Of a stretch of 64,000 nucleotides of DNA, positions 11,177 through 24,025 are shown one piece after another. The DNA lies in the NCBI GenBank assembly GCA_963920705.1, contig OY987227.1:16703434-16767433 (forward strand), written 5' to 3'. This DNA comes from Odiellus spinosus. Lineage: Eukaryota; Arthropoda; Arachnida; Opiliones; Phalangiidae. Below the pieces are notes generated by a model that did not search any database, was not told where the DNA came from, and was given only the letters and a program-made list of their open reading frames with translations. Numbering within the stretch: position 1 is the first letter of the stretch; each line of letters begins with the position of its first letter. Made by a program: the position numbers and the translations under genes.

Positions 11177-13297
11177 TGTTATATCCGATAGAAAAGAAAA
11201 TAGTCCCACCTAACTACTTCACATAATTAAAAATTAGTTAAGTTGTTTTTTAGTTTTATTTAAACGTTTTGAATAATTTAAGTTAGATACGAAATTTAGT
11301 TCGTAAAATAAATAAATAATAAAACTAGATTTTCCTAAATTTTACATACTTTTTTAAATTTTAAGTCGATTAACTTTAACGTTCATAAATTGTGGCTCCA
11401 TGTATTTAATTTTAGCGTATACATCGAAATTAAAGCTATATCACTTCTCTAAGCGAGTGCTGGAGTCGTAAAATTGGTTGGAACTTCATGGTTTTTAATA
11501 ACTAGGTCTTCCCGCCCCTTAATTTTTGTACTTATTCAGTATTCGTTGAAATTTCAATACGCAGGATACTAAACGCCATCGTATTTCGACGCTGTGTTTA
11601 AAAGAGATAAGAGCTAGACTAACTTTGTATTTGATAATATTTCAACCTGATTCTAACAATATACAGAGTCCGAGCCTAGCTCGAGAAAACGAAGACCCAT
11701 TAAATGGAAAAAGGAATTCCAGAAATATTTGAGTGTTCGCGAAGATGAGCGGAATAACCTTATGCCCTTTCTGTATAATCTTCTTTCTTAAAGTGAAACT
11801 ACCACGTATTTTCAAATTTAATTTGAGCATAGCATTTTCGAAAAGTACCTTAAAAATTTTTAAAAACAAAAAATTTCCACCTATAGGGAGGCAGCAAAGA
11901 GCCTATAGGGGGAAAGAAAACCTGACGTCATGGAACCCCATTACTGGGGGAGCGCTTGTTAGGGTGAATACTGTAACTCCCTTACTAAGGGCGATGATAC
12001 CGAGGTGAGAGATCTGACGTGTCAGTGTCTCCCTTGCGGACTCCCTATATACGTCATCACTATGGTCGCGTGGCTGTTATAGAGCTTACAGTTGATTCTC
12101 GCGCATCCTGTCACATCATTAGAGTTCTATATTGATAATTCACGCGGTAAATTACCAGGACAATGATCTGGGAAATGACCGTAATTTAGTCCCACGTACC
12201 ATCTTGTTTTTTAAAGATAGACTTTGATCATAAAATGACCTTTTTTTAGAGGGGGTGGCCCCGGGTGCAGGACAAATTTTTAATTTTTTTGGGGAACTTT
12301 AATAATATAATTAATTTGTTTATAAGTTCGTATATTTTCACCCAGAAAGTTTCTAGAGTTCTTCTGTATTTTTCCAGAATCTTAATTTTCTCCAGTTGCA
12401 TCATCGTATATATAATTCACGGTGTTTCGACGAATAGACGAGCTTTTAAACCCCGCTGGTCTTATTATCACGCGAAACGGGACAATCCCATTACGCTCGT
12501 CTTTCCTTACATCATTTCCGGTTCTGTACTAACCTACTTTTTCCGTTCGTGAATTAGAGAACTTCTCCCCGAAAGTTACTCTTTTTCCGCATCTCACTAA
12601 TATAGAAAATTTAGCAAAATATCGCGGACTGAGGAGAATGAAATTAGTTGCAAACGTTTCTTGAACACGAACGAAAATATCTTTTCTCTATTATTTCTAT
12701 ACAAGGGTTTAACTTCGAGTGAAAATAGGCGTATGATGATCCGAATAGGTTTTTTCCTCTCTTTATGTTAATATTTTTTCATCTCAAATATGAGTTTGAG
12801 AAAAACTTTGAAACACAAGCATATTTCACTATTACACGGTCTATTTGGAAAGTAATTTAAAAGTTGGTTTATTTTTTAATTTTTCTTTAAAACCTTTTTT
12901 GAGGATACAAGAAAATGAGGGAGTCATTTTTCCGCTAGCTCTGGTCTAATGATGTAATGCGTTTTTACTTTTGGTTTGCAAAGGGAAAGCAATATGCACT
13001 TTTATTCAGGCGTTATTTAACTTTTTCTTAAAAAGATTCGCGAATAGTTAAAATTTAACCAAAGATGTGTTTGAAAACTATGTTTTAGAAAATGAAAATG
13101 AATGCCACGCGCATCTTTATAAAGCTCAGCAACATTTTTGTTTTTCAACTTTCATTATAATTAATAATTCTAATTCAAAATATTGATAAATACCCTTTGT
13201 TGAATCTATTATTATTATTATCACTCCAATTCTTATTGCAGGTAATCATTATTTAAGTAAATTAAATTCCACACAATCATAAATTATTTATTCAAAA
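11177..13297. other. Non-coding stretch, no gene seen
   Basis: AT-rich. Open frames at 11733-12008 and 12265-12552 on the + strand have no recognisable domain and AT-driven composition, so I do not call them. Confidence 0.5.
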
Positions 13298-13332
13298 CTA
13301 CGTTTCGAAGCAATAGCTTCATCTTCAGGTTA
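13298..13332 (-). ncRNA. Hammerhead-like / Penelope-like terminal motif (tentative)
   Basis: On the minus strand the order is CTGAAGA, a hairpin GAAGC-TATT-GCTTC, then GAAAC. This is the layout of the hammerhead core (CUGANGA, stem II, GAAA). One U is unpaired at the base of stem II, and I could not find a convincing stem III with a cleavage triplet or a stem I. Such motifs are known in terminal repeats of Penelope-like retroelements. This could be a decayed remnant or chance. Confidence 0.33.
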
Positions 13333-14299
13333 TTGTTGAATATTTCTTATCTGTGGCAGATTAATAGACTATGTTATAAACATTCATAAAGTATAATAGC
13401 TTTGATAAACTCGTACTTTTTTATAACCCTCGTAACTAAATCATTTATTGGTCTATTTAAAATTATTATGGTTTTCGTATATTTTATTTAAATAATTTTA
13501 TTTTCAGTAGACAATTTTAATTGAGTAATCTCTCTTGGTTTCTAAACTGTTCATTTATGCAAGATTACGACTCTAGCCTATAATTAACCTTGTTTGGGAA
13601 TGTAGGTCAAACTATTTAAATATTAATAAACTCCCATATCATTATTTCAAATCTACGTATCGTAACTCCCGTATATTACGATACTATATATAGGCGACTT
13701 GTTTGGAAACATTATTTCTCCCACGTTTGTTGTTATTTTATCAAAAGTAATCTCAATATCAATATATTTCTATATAGTCCGTGTCACGAGGAGAATTCTG
13801 CTAGTACAATTGGTACAATATTTCTCGTTTATATCAAATTAAACCCTTGGGAAAATTATATCCTATTTTTGATCTGAAATGAAATACCTTATATCAGATC
13901 TTCCCACACATGGGATTTCTTTTATTTCAAAGCTTCTGAAAGTAATAATTTGTTTTTAAGATCAAAGGAAAAGTCTCGTAAAAAGACTTAGAGCTTACTG
14001 AAAGTATAAATATTTTATTGGGTGCATTTTATCGAGATATGCGCCTCTCCTGAAATACAAGTGTCCCAAAAATCTAGCTCTACCAAAAAATCTTACACCC
14101 AGAGGACAGAAATAGTGCAATTTGTTATAAAAGCGGACAAACTTAGGTGAATAAGCCTAACCTAGGTTAAATATGGTAATTTAATTCTTGCCCAAGCTGG
14201 TAAGGTTTTGTAACTACCTTCTGTTAGGCGGCTATGTGGTCGTATTTAAAACAATTGGACTTTTATCAAACACAGTTGTAGGAAGAAGAGGCCCATCTC
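13333..14299. other. Non-coding stretch, no gene seen
   Basis: AT-rich; nothing supported. Confidence 0.5.
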
Positions 14300-17021
14300 A
14301 TTTAGTCTGTGAATCCCTTAATTTAGTCTGTGAATCCCTTAATTTAGTCGGTGAATCCCTTAATTTAGTCGGTGAATCCCTTAATTTAGTCGGTGAATCC
14401 CTTAATTTAGTCGGTGAATCCCTTAATTTAGTCGGTGAATCCCTTAATTTAGTCGGTGAATCCCTTAATTTAGTCGGTGAATCCAGTAGCGCCGCCAGGA
14501 TTTTACTCTAAGTAGGCACCGTGATTTAGAGGCCCCCCCTCATCAGGTTTTTCCTTGTCATTTTCAAGCTAATGTTATGTTATAAAAAAGGTTGTAAGGA
14601 GATAGTTGCTAGGACATAGTGGCTTGTTCCCTCTGCTCTACAAGATGATATGGAAAAAAAATAATTTTCAGAAATCAGAATCACAAGTACTTTTCATAAA
14701 AATAAATACTCCAAATAATATTAAATCCACCCAGAGATTTCACCATGGGCGAAGTCAGACAACTATCTTTCACAAGCAGATCTCAGCGATATAATAGCAC
14801 TTGAAAGCGCATAGACTTTTCTGGGTGCCATTCCGCCTTAAGGTTTTGGAAAAAGTCAACAAACCCAAATCACCCCCTATAGAGTGATAAAACCAGTGCT
14901 TGCCACAAATTCCTTACTACAATAATGTGCACAAAGGTTAGAATTATCAAAAATTAAAAGGAATCCCATGGCTATGAGCACAATATTGCACTGGTTTTCC
15001 TCTTGAAAACATTTTACCAGGTGGCAAACCTTTTTATTATATCCCACCTTAAATAGGCAGCACGTACAAAGCTATCCTATTCGTTATCTCTAGACCTTTT
15101 TTTACTTTAAGGTATAGGGAGCCTTTCTTTGTGCTTGCTTAAAATTTAGAGTGGATCAGTAAATATTTTAGTCCTATTAAGGAATGAAGAGATACCGTTA
15201 AACATGAGACTAATATTCATGTTTTTGTCACTTGAGGGAAGTAAGAAGGTCTGTGAGCCTTTGGCAGTGATCTTTACACTTAAGTCTTAACTTCTGGAGC
15301 TGTCTCTACAGTCAAAGCACCCTTTTACAGATGATTATTTACAAGAAATATAAATTTATTTAAAAAAGCCCACCTAAGCACTAAACATTTAAAGGTCTTT
15401 TAGGCACCTGTTTCAAAATTCCGAGGCCCCCATAGGCACTAATTTCAAATTTTGGAGGCCCCCTAATTAGGCTCTAAATTTTTAAACGTAGGCACGTGCC
15501 TACGTGTGCCTACTGCTGGCGGCGCTACTGGGTGAATCCCTTAATTTAGTCGGTGAATCCCTTAATTTAGTCGGTGAATCCCTTATACTTTAGTCGGTGA
15601 ATCCCTTATACTTTAGTCGGTGAATCCCTTATACTTTAGTCGGTGAATCCCTTATACTTTAGTCGGTGAATCCCTTAATTTAGTCGGTGAATCCCTTATA
15701 CTTTAGTCGGTGAATCCCTTGTACTTTAGTCGGTGAATCCCTTATACTTTAGTCGGTGAATCCCTTATACTTTAGTCGGTGAATCCATTATACTTTAGTC
15801 GATGAGTCCCTTATACTTTAGTCGATGAGTCCCTTATACTTTAGTCGGTGAGTCCCTTATACTTTAGTCGGTGAGTCCCTTATACTTTAGTCGGTGAATC
15901 CCTTATACTTTAGTCGGTGAATCCATTATACTTTAGTCGGTGAATCCATTATACTTTAGTCGGTGAGTCCCTTATCCTTTAGTCGGTGAGTCCCTTATAC
16001 TTTAGTCGGTGAGTCCCTTATACTTTAGTCGGTGAGTCCCTTATACTTTAGTCGGTGAGTCCCTTATACTTTAGTCGGTGAGTCCCTTATACTTTAGTCG
16101 GTGAGTCCCTTATACTTTAGTCGGTGAGTCCCTTATACTTTAGTCGGTGAGTCCCTTATACTTTAGTCGGTGAGTCCCTTATACTTTAGTCGGTGAATCC
16201 CTTATACTTTAGTCGGTGAATCCCTTATACTTTAGTCGGTGAATCCATTATACTTTAGTCGGTGAATCCATTATACTTTAGTCGTTGAGTCCCTTATCCT
16301 TTAGTCGGTGAGTCCCTTATACTTTAGTCGGTGAGTCCCTTATACTTTAGTCGGTGAGTCCCTTATACTTTAGTCGGTGAGTCCCTTATACTTTAGTCGG
16401 TGAGTCCCTTATACTTTAGTCGGTGAGTCCCTTATACTTTAGCCGTTGAGTCCCTTATACTTTAGTCGGTGAGTCCCTTATACTTTAGTCGGTGAGTCCC
16501 TTATACTTTAGTCGGTGAGTCCCTTATACTTTAGTCGGTGAGTCCCTTATACTTTAGTCGGTGAGTCCCTTATACTTTAGTCGGTGAGTCCCTTATACTT
16601 TAGTCGGTGAATCCCTTATACTTTAGTCGGTGAATCCCTTATACTTTAGTCGGTGAATCCCTTATACTTTAGTCGGTGAATCCCTTATACTTTAGTCGGT
16701 GAATCCCTTATACTTTAGTCGGTGAATCCCTTATACTTTAGTCGGTGAATCCCTTATACTTTAGTCGGTGAATCCCTTATACTTTAGTCGGTGAATCCCT
16801 TATACTTTAGTCGGTGAATCCCTTATACTTTAGTCGGTGAATCCCTTATACTTTAGTCGGTGAATCCCTTATACTTTAGTCGGTGAATCCCTTATACTTT
16901 AGTCGGTGAATCCCATAATTTAGTATAGGTGAATCCCATAATTTAGTATAGGTGAATCCCATAATTTAGTATAGGTGAATCCCATAATTTAGTATAGGTG
17001 AATCCCATAATTTAGTCTTTG
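14300..17021 (+). repeat. 21/23-bp minisatellite (TTTAGTCGGTGAATCCCTTA type), interrupted
   Basis: About 74 tandem units in two parts, 14300-14483 and 15531-17021, separated by a hAT-like insertion. The left part and the first units of the right part are 21 bp. Most of the right part is 23 bp (TATACTTTAGTCGGTGAATCC type). The last five units are a third variant (ATAATTTAGTATAGGTGAAT). GAATCC and GAGTCC variants occur in blocks. The long open frame over the left part is only a consequence of 21 bp being seven codons. Confidence 0.95.
14484..15530. mobile_element. Non-autonomous hAT-like DNA transposon inside the minisatellite
   Basis: 1,047 bp with perfect 15-bp terminal inverted repeats (CAGTAGCGCCGCCAG). 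It is flanked by an exact 8-bp duplication, GGTGAATC, at 14476-14483 and 15531-15538. Subterminal GTAGGCAC/GTGCCTAC strings and GGCCCCC blocks recur near both ends. An 8-bp duplication with CAG termini is characteristic of hAT elements. No transposase frame is present. Because the duplication is minisatellite unit sequence, the array existed before the insertion. Confidence 0.9.
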
Positions 17022-20000
17022 AAGCTTACATTATCCCTCCAAGATAGTATCCGGCCGCTAAACTCTTAAAATATATCAAGTATAACAAAGAATCCATTAG
17101 CATATAGCTTTTTACACAACGACAAACTCTTGTAACTTAATACGAGCTGCACTAATGAATTTGTAATATCGTACGTATAAAGTCAATGTTTGTATGTAAA
17201 CAGTCATAGCTTTTACACTGGATAGAAAACTGTAATAACTAAAGATGCGTCCAGGATCAATCGTAGTTTGCTTTATTGACAAATTTGTTCCGTAAGGTTT
17301 TTCTAATTTCATAAAGATCGCGTATCATCAGGGGTTTGACTGACTGCGTGAGAAGCAAATTTGGAATGGTTCGAAGCGAGTATGTTTCTCGATCGATCGA
17401 TTTTGAAGTGTATTTACAGGGGCGTTTTTCCTCTCGTTTTCTTTAGCGTTTTCTCCTTCGCTTTCTTTCAAAAAATTCTCGCTTTAAGAAGATTATAATC
17501 GTTAAAGGAACTATGGAGAAAACTGAACTTACCAATGAGAAAAAGACCCGAGTCTTCAATATTCTTTCTCCTTCGTAAGTTCTGCCTGCTTGTATAGATT
17601 TCTTACATTTTTCTCTAAGGGGATATCCGTTCAAGAGCCTCAAAATATAAATGCTCCCATTTCGTTTATATTCGTGGGTTGTTAATTAAATAGTAATAAT
17701 AATTAAATTATTGATAAATCAAAAATATTTTTTAAACAAGCAATTATTTAAGGCATATTTCTAAAAATTGTTGAAACTCATATAGGCGATCAAAGCTGTT
17801 TTACAACCCTCTAAACGCTTATCTATTTTACAGATCGAATTAACAAATCGATCGATTGACAAAAAACCCAAAGGACCTTATATATTTCAACTTTGACCAG
17901 ACTTGCTCTTTATAAGAAAGAAACGAACTAGCCCTAAGGACACGACCCGGAATCAGTCGAAGGTCTTGAATGCTTTGGGGCTTTGGCTTTTATTAAGAAA
18001 ACACTCTTTATAAAGACTACTGCGCGTGGGTAAAAAGGAGCTAGGGCTTCTCATTATTTTCAAGTTCTTTTTTGATCGACTTCTTTCGCAATTTATTTGT
18101 CCGGCTAAATATCCTCTATCGTATCTCGGAATAATATAGCCTTACGTAGAAAGTAAGAGGGAGAGAACAAAAGAATCCTTTTACACTCTTTTCTCGCTAT
18201 TGGTGCATGCGCCAAAAGCTCATTTCTTTCAAAGATATAGGTGAAATATTGTTATAATGAAAATGATTTTTAATTAATTGCATATGTTCCCATTAATTAG
18301 AGAAAAATGCGTACGTTAAATATTTTCTGAAATGCTTGGTTTTATAAAAATAGTTGGGTGTTTTTAACAGCTTGTTTGGTTGTTACTTTTCAAAAAGTGA
18401 CGGTATTCAAGCTTGGCTTCAAAGAGCACACTTCTTCATTAAATAACAGGATTGAAAGATTTAGCCCCATTTTATAAAAATAAGTATTTTATGTTAAAAA
18501 TTTACCCTGAATGGTCTAGGGTTCGATAGTATTTTGGTGACGTTGAAGCTTATATAGTTATTAAATGCTTTTCGAACAGTTGAGAATATTTGCGCTAAGC
18601 TATTAGTGACTTATCTATTGAGCGACCTCTATAGCAGTCAGCTGGTTGATGCTATAACTTCCCCAATATCAAGAGGGGGGAATATCCTTCCTAAAGCAGC
18701 TGAGAGAAGCGTCCCGTTAGAGGGGTTAAAGTTAAATTATCTTTAGCCTTTAGTCTCATCTCTCCATTTTTGAAAGTTCCGCAATTTCAGTGTCTCCCCC
18801 AACCCCATAGTTCCTCGAAAAAATTGAGAGGCAACCACTCGCTGTGTGATTGGCTAGTTCAGCAACTCTATGGGGTAGGTGTAAAATTTTGAGATGCCAT
18901 CAAGGAAAATTTCGACTAAGAATGATACTCTCTTCCTCTTCCCTCTTGTCAATATCCTTTCAAGCTTCAGATATAATCGATATAATATACACCTAGATGA
19001 AAGCACTTCGATGCGATATTATAGGCTTTTTTAGCTTCGAAATATTGTAAAATAGCCCGTACGGGCCAAGTACGATTAAACAAACATCTCTTAAGTAAGT
19101 TTTCCTTAGGGGGCAAAAAAAAAAAATTACCATTCGCAAATTCAAGTTTCACGCAACGTAAATCCCTTAAGCCTTGGCGCGGAAATAACTACGCCCGATG
19201 GTAAAATCTTTCAAGCTTATAGAACGAAACATATTTTGTTAACACCAATGCCTCCTTAAGAAGTAAAGGGCTACAGGGTTTGATATCGTCCAGTGCCACA
19301 CTGTAGCTGTAAGACCATATCGGGTTTTGTCCTCCTCCCCCCTCATATAATCGAGGGTAAAATCTACGCCCTTAAAAGTCGTAGACAATTTCCCTCGGGG
19401 GCTACGACTATAAACTTTCTTACTTTTTTCGTTTTTTATGCTTTATTTTTTCTTCTGGGGCGGGCGTTCCCTTACGCCCGATTGCGGCATCGACCCTATA
19501 GTCTGCCCTTGCCGCGTTACGGAAAGATTCCAGCCCATTCCAGAATGAGAGAAGAAAATTCAGGGTGAAATGGGGGCTGCAGGATGCTGATGGAGAAATA
19601 TTTTCGAATAGATTTCATTCCCAGTAAGCAACGCTTAAGGAGCCTCTTCACTATACCTTTTCTTTTCGAGAATTAACGAAGGGGTTTGCCTTTAGATGTG
19701 TGGTATTCTAAAATCGAAATCGACTTTCATCTCTACTTTCTCTCATCCGCACGCTCTCCTATACTTTCATACTCTTGCTAGAATAGCGTAGGCTAGCTTC
19801 TTTTTGGTTCAGGGCCTGGAATGGCTTCATCCGCCCCCACTATCCGGCCTTTTCGTTCTTTTAAGCCCTCTCCCCACGAGACATCGAAGATGTCAACAAT
19901 TTCGATGCTTCTGAAATTGGAAGAAACAGGGACAAGCCGCAAAAACCTCTTTAAGAAATTAGGCCGCGCGTATCTTAGCTGATAGCTTCAAATAAACTGA

Positions 20001-20353
20001 GCCCTATTTAGATTCCAGTGTCCCGCGCCTTTTACAGTGTTAAAAAGAGCGTGGTTCTGGGAGAAACCGGTGATCGTCGAGTTCTCTCTCTATCTCTCTC
20101 TCTTGAACCTATTTCGAGGCGTCTTATCGTTTAATTTCCGGTTCGATCATGTATCATTTTGGTATGGATATATCATCTAAACAAGATGGGATCTCACTAC
20201 AGTATAAGAAGCAGACGCTAATTATTGTTTTCATTAAAATGGTTTATTGTCTTTATTAACCAATTTTAAAATTACGAAATACCCAGAGTATATTTCTGGA
20301 ATAGCCTTCTAGGCATGGATCGAGTGATGAAAATTGGCTAGCTGTAAAATTCC
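17022..20353. other. Non-coding stretch, no gene seen
   Basis: AT-rich with moderate GC pockets near 18.7-18.9 kb and 19.3-19.55 kb. The open frame at 19293-19568 (+) has no recognisable domain. A short CT-rich tract lies near 20081-20103. Confidence 0.5.
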
Positions 20354-20356
20354 TTA

Positions 20357-20530
20357 TACCCTCTTCAGACGAAGCGTAACGAGCCGGTTTAATTAGATTT
20401 AACCGATGTTTAATAACGATAAACGAGTTTTAATCACGATTAACCGAGTTTTATTGAACTGAGAAGTCTACGTAAACCTCGATTAAATCTGATTAAACCA
20501 CGGCTAATTACGTATCGTCTGAAGAGGGTA
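20357..20530. mobile_element. 174-bp MITE with TACCCTCTTCAGACGA ends
   Basis: Terminal inverted repeats start TACCCTCTTCAGACGA and weaker similarity continues for about 50 bp (CGTAA, GGTTTAAT.AGATTTAA). It is flanked by TTA on both sides (20354-20356, 20531-20533). Read instead as CCCTCTTCAG ends, the flanks are TA. TTA would suit a Harbinger-type element and TA a Tc1/mariner type; I cannot decide. Internal AACCG/AACGAG strings recur. Confidence 0.75.
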
Positions 20531-20954
20531 TTACAACCGTTTTGATAAGAAACGCAATTTAATCGAGGAGCATTTTATTAAAATAATGAGGACTATTCCA
20601 CGACGACTTGTTTCGACAATATTTATTCCACTTGTAGGATGCAACCGTATTGATTGCATCAAGATCGATTATCGCTGGTTTCTAGCTTAATGCTCAGTGT
20701 CTCCTCCAATTGAATCAACGGTATATAGTCGCCTAACTAGTTTTTCGGCTTCGGGTGAAAGGCATCCAGGTCTATGCTATGCATCTCGTGAGGACAGGGC
20801 TTTAGAGATCGACAGGAAAATTCCATTTCGAGATTTCGTAAGGGGTGTTTAAACCCCATGCTTTGCAGTATTTGAAAGTGTAGGTATTCTGAATTGAAGG
20901 GATATTGAAGCGGCGTTTTTTTCGCAATTTTCATATAATCCGCCAAGTTCTATC

Positions 20955-21190
20955 ACGTTTAAATTTAATGATGGTTAAATTTAATCCTCCCTAGTTAAAC
21001 AATGATAAAATTATACCTCCCTAGTTAAATAATGATTAAATTATACCTCCCAAGTTAAATAATGATTAAATTATACCTCCCAAGTTTAACAACAATTAAA
21101 ATTTAATCCTCCCAAATTTTATAACGGTAAAATTGAATCTTCCTAAGTATAATCATTTAATTTAATCGTCTAATTTATAATCATGTTTAA
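20955..21190 (+). repeat. 30-bp tandem repeat (TTAAATAATGATTAAATTAT / ACCTCCCAAG)
   Basis: About seven to eight diverged copies, best preserved in the middle at about 21000-21090. Confidence 0.85.
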
Positions 21191-21274
21191 ATTTGACTTT
21201 TTTATATTAATTAGTTATGTGGCATAATCTAATACGTAATATATTATAATTACTGGAATTCTTCTTACTTTGTT

Positions 21275-21375
21275 CAGTTTTTTACACAATTAACTTTGAT
21301 AGGGACCGTAGCTGTTTGAAACGATGTATAATTTAATACCCGAAACTAAATTTATTTAACTTAAACGCTAGTTAA
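21275..21375 (+). repeat. Dispersed repeat R1, copy 2
   Basis: See the copy at 4265-4384. Same orientation, with TTTTTTACACAATTAACTTT and GTTTGAAACGATGT shared. Confidence 0.6.
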
Positions 21376-21414
21376 AGCAGAGATTGAAATTGTTACATAT
21401 ATATTTATGTATTT

Positions 21415-22794
<1,380 letters not shown>

Positions 22795-22897
22795 TTTAAT
22801 TTTGAATTTTCTTCAAACCGCGTCAACCCAAAAGGTATAAAATTTTCAATAAAGGTTTTTAATTTAATGAGAAAGGGAAAAATATAATCTATAACTC
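22795..22897 (+). repeat. Dispersed repeat R3, copy 2
   Basis: Shares AATTTTGAA, CGTCAACCCAAAAGGTATAA and GGTTTTTAAT with the other four copies. The tail ATAATCTATAACTCTTCG also matches copy 5 near 62455-62470, extending the family to about 100 bp. Confidence 0.65.
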
Positions 22898-23536
22898 TTC
22901 GGAAAAGGTGGCAGCAAATGAGCTGATGATGATATACCTACTAACAAGATTTATTATTATTAAATATCTTTTTGTGAACCAATGTGAACTCTACTATAAA
23001 GTATATGCCGCATACATTCGGTCGTCTCTATCTTTCTCCCTCGATCTCTCTTTTCTGCAGTTTTTTTTTTTTTTTTTTCATCTAAAAGAAATTCTTTCTT
23101 TCCCGCGTATTTCTGCTAGAAAATCGATTTCTATATATTATCAATTCTTTCTTAGTTTTTTTCATTCAATTTTCTTATTTGATGGAATTGGAAAGGCCAC
23201 GCGTTTTGGGCAAAAGAGACCGCGCTTGCAGCTATATGTCAATGCTGAAAATATGAAGAAAAAAATATTTAATTTCTTTTTACTAAATTCACCTTTTTTT
23301 AATTTCGTGTAGAATAAATCGATTTCCCTACTTTTAATTTTGAATCATTCTTTGGCCGATTCTTTAGAAAATCTACAATTTATTCCTTTCGGATCCTTTA
23401 AATATATCAATAAGTTTCGACAAAATATTAAAGTCGCCGTTTTTTAATAATTCGATAAAAGTACGTGCTTTTTGCGAATATTTGGAAACAAAAAACATAA
23501 AAAATCTATATTATAAATCTATAATATCAAAAGTCT
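22898..23536. other. Non-coding stretch, no gene seen
   Basis: Contains the 134-codon frame at 22908-23312 (+), whose protein is dominated by F, L, S and I from T-rich DNA, including a T run. Not supported as a gene. Confidence 0.55.
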
Positions 23537-23840
23537 TTCACTTTATTCCATTAAGTAAACATCGCCCAATAGCTTAATACTATCAGCAAAGGTCTAGTTT
23601 TACGTCATAGCCCATCACTTAAAAACACCCAAAAAAGTCCTGGCTCGAGTGGATTGGAATATTCCTTGATATTTTAAGTCAGGGGAGAGTTACAGAATTT
23701 AGGCTGGCCGCGCTTGGCTATATTGTCTTCCCCCAACTCCCCAAGAGTGGCCTTTCCTCCGGTCATTATTTACACCAACTGCTAGAGTGTCTCGACTAAG
23801 AATCTAATGGTACATTTACCTGGACCTTTGCTGGTTGTAT
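23537..23840 (+). repeat. Dispersed repeat R6 (about 300 bp), copy 1
   Basis: Aligns over its whole length with 45317-45610 in the same orientation. Shared landmarks are ACTTTATTC, GGCTCGAGTG, TTTAGGC.GGCCGCGCTTG, CTATATTGTCTTCCC, ATTTACACCAACTG, CTAGAGTGTCTCGA and ACTTTGCTG. Gaps are small. The family is not recognised and there is no clear tRNA-type A and B box. Confidence 0.75.
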
Positions 23841-23914
23841 TAAGCTACGGGGTGTTGTTAACTTTCATGGAATAAAGTGATACATTTTTGATAATATTAA
23901 ATATTCTAATATAC

Positions 23915-24025
23915 CACAGTGTTCTTACGGAACCTGGATAAGTCAGGGATTTCCAACAGTGAAAAGGTCATGGATTTCCAACTTGGAAAAGGTCAGGGAT
24001 TAATAAGATTCCTAGAAAGTCAGAG
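23915..24025 (+). repeat. GTCAGGGA-type degenerate repeat
   Basis: Four or five loose copies of AAGTCAGGGATTTCCAAC/AAAAGGTCA. Similar wording recurs at 31823-31895. Probably an old interspersed repeat. Confidence 0.4.

Noticed and set aside
14188..14511. 107-codon open frame with seven-residue repeats (SLNLVGE)
   Set aside because: It is the 21-bp minisatellite read in frame; 21 bp equals seven codons, so the frame stays open without selection. It ends in the hAT insertion.
22908..23312. 134-codon frame
   Set aside because: Phe/Leu/Ser-rich translation of T-rich sequence including an 18-base T run.
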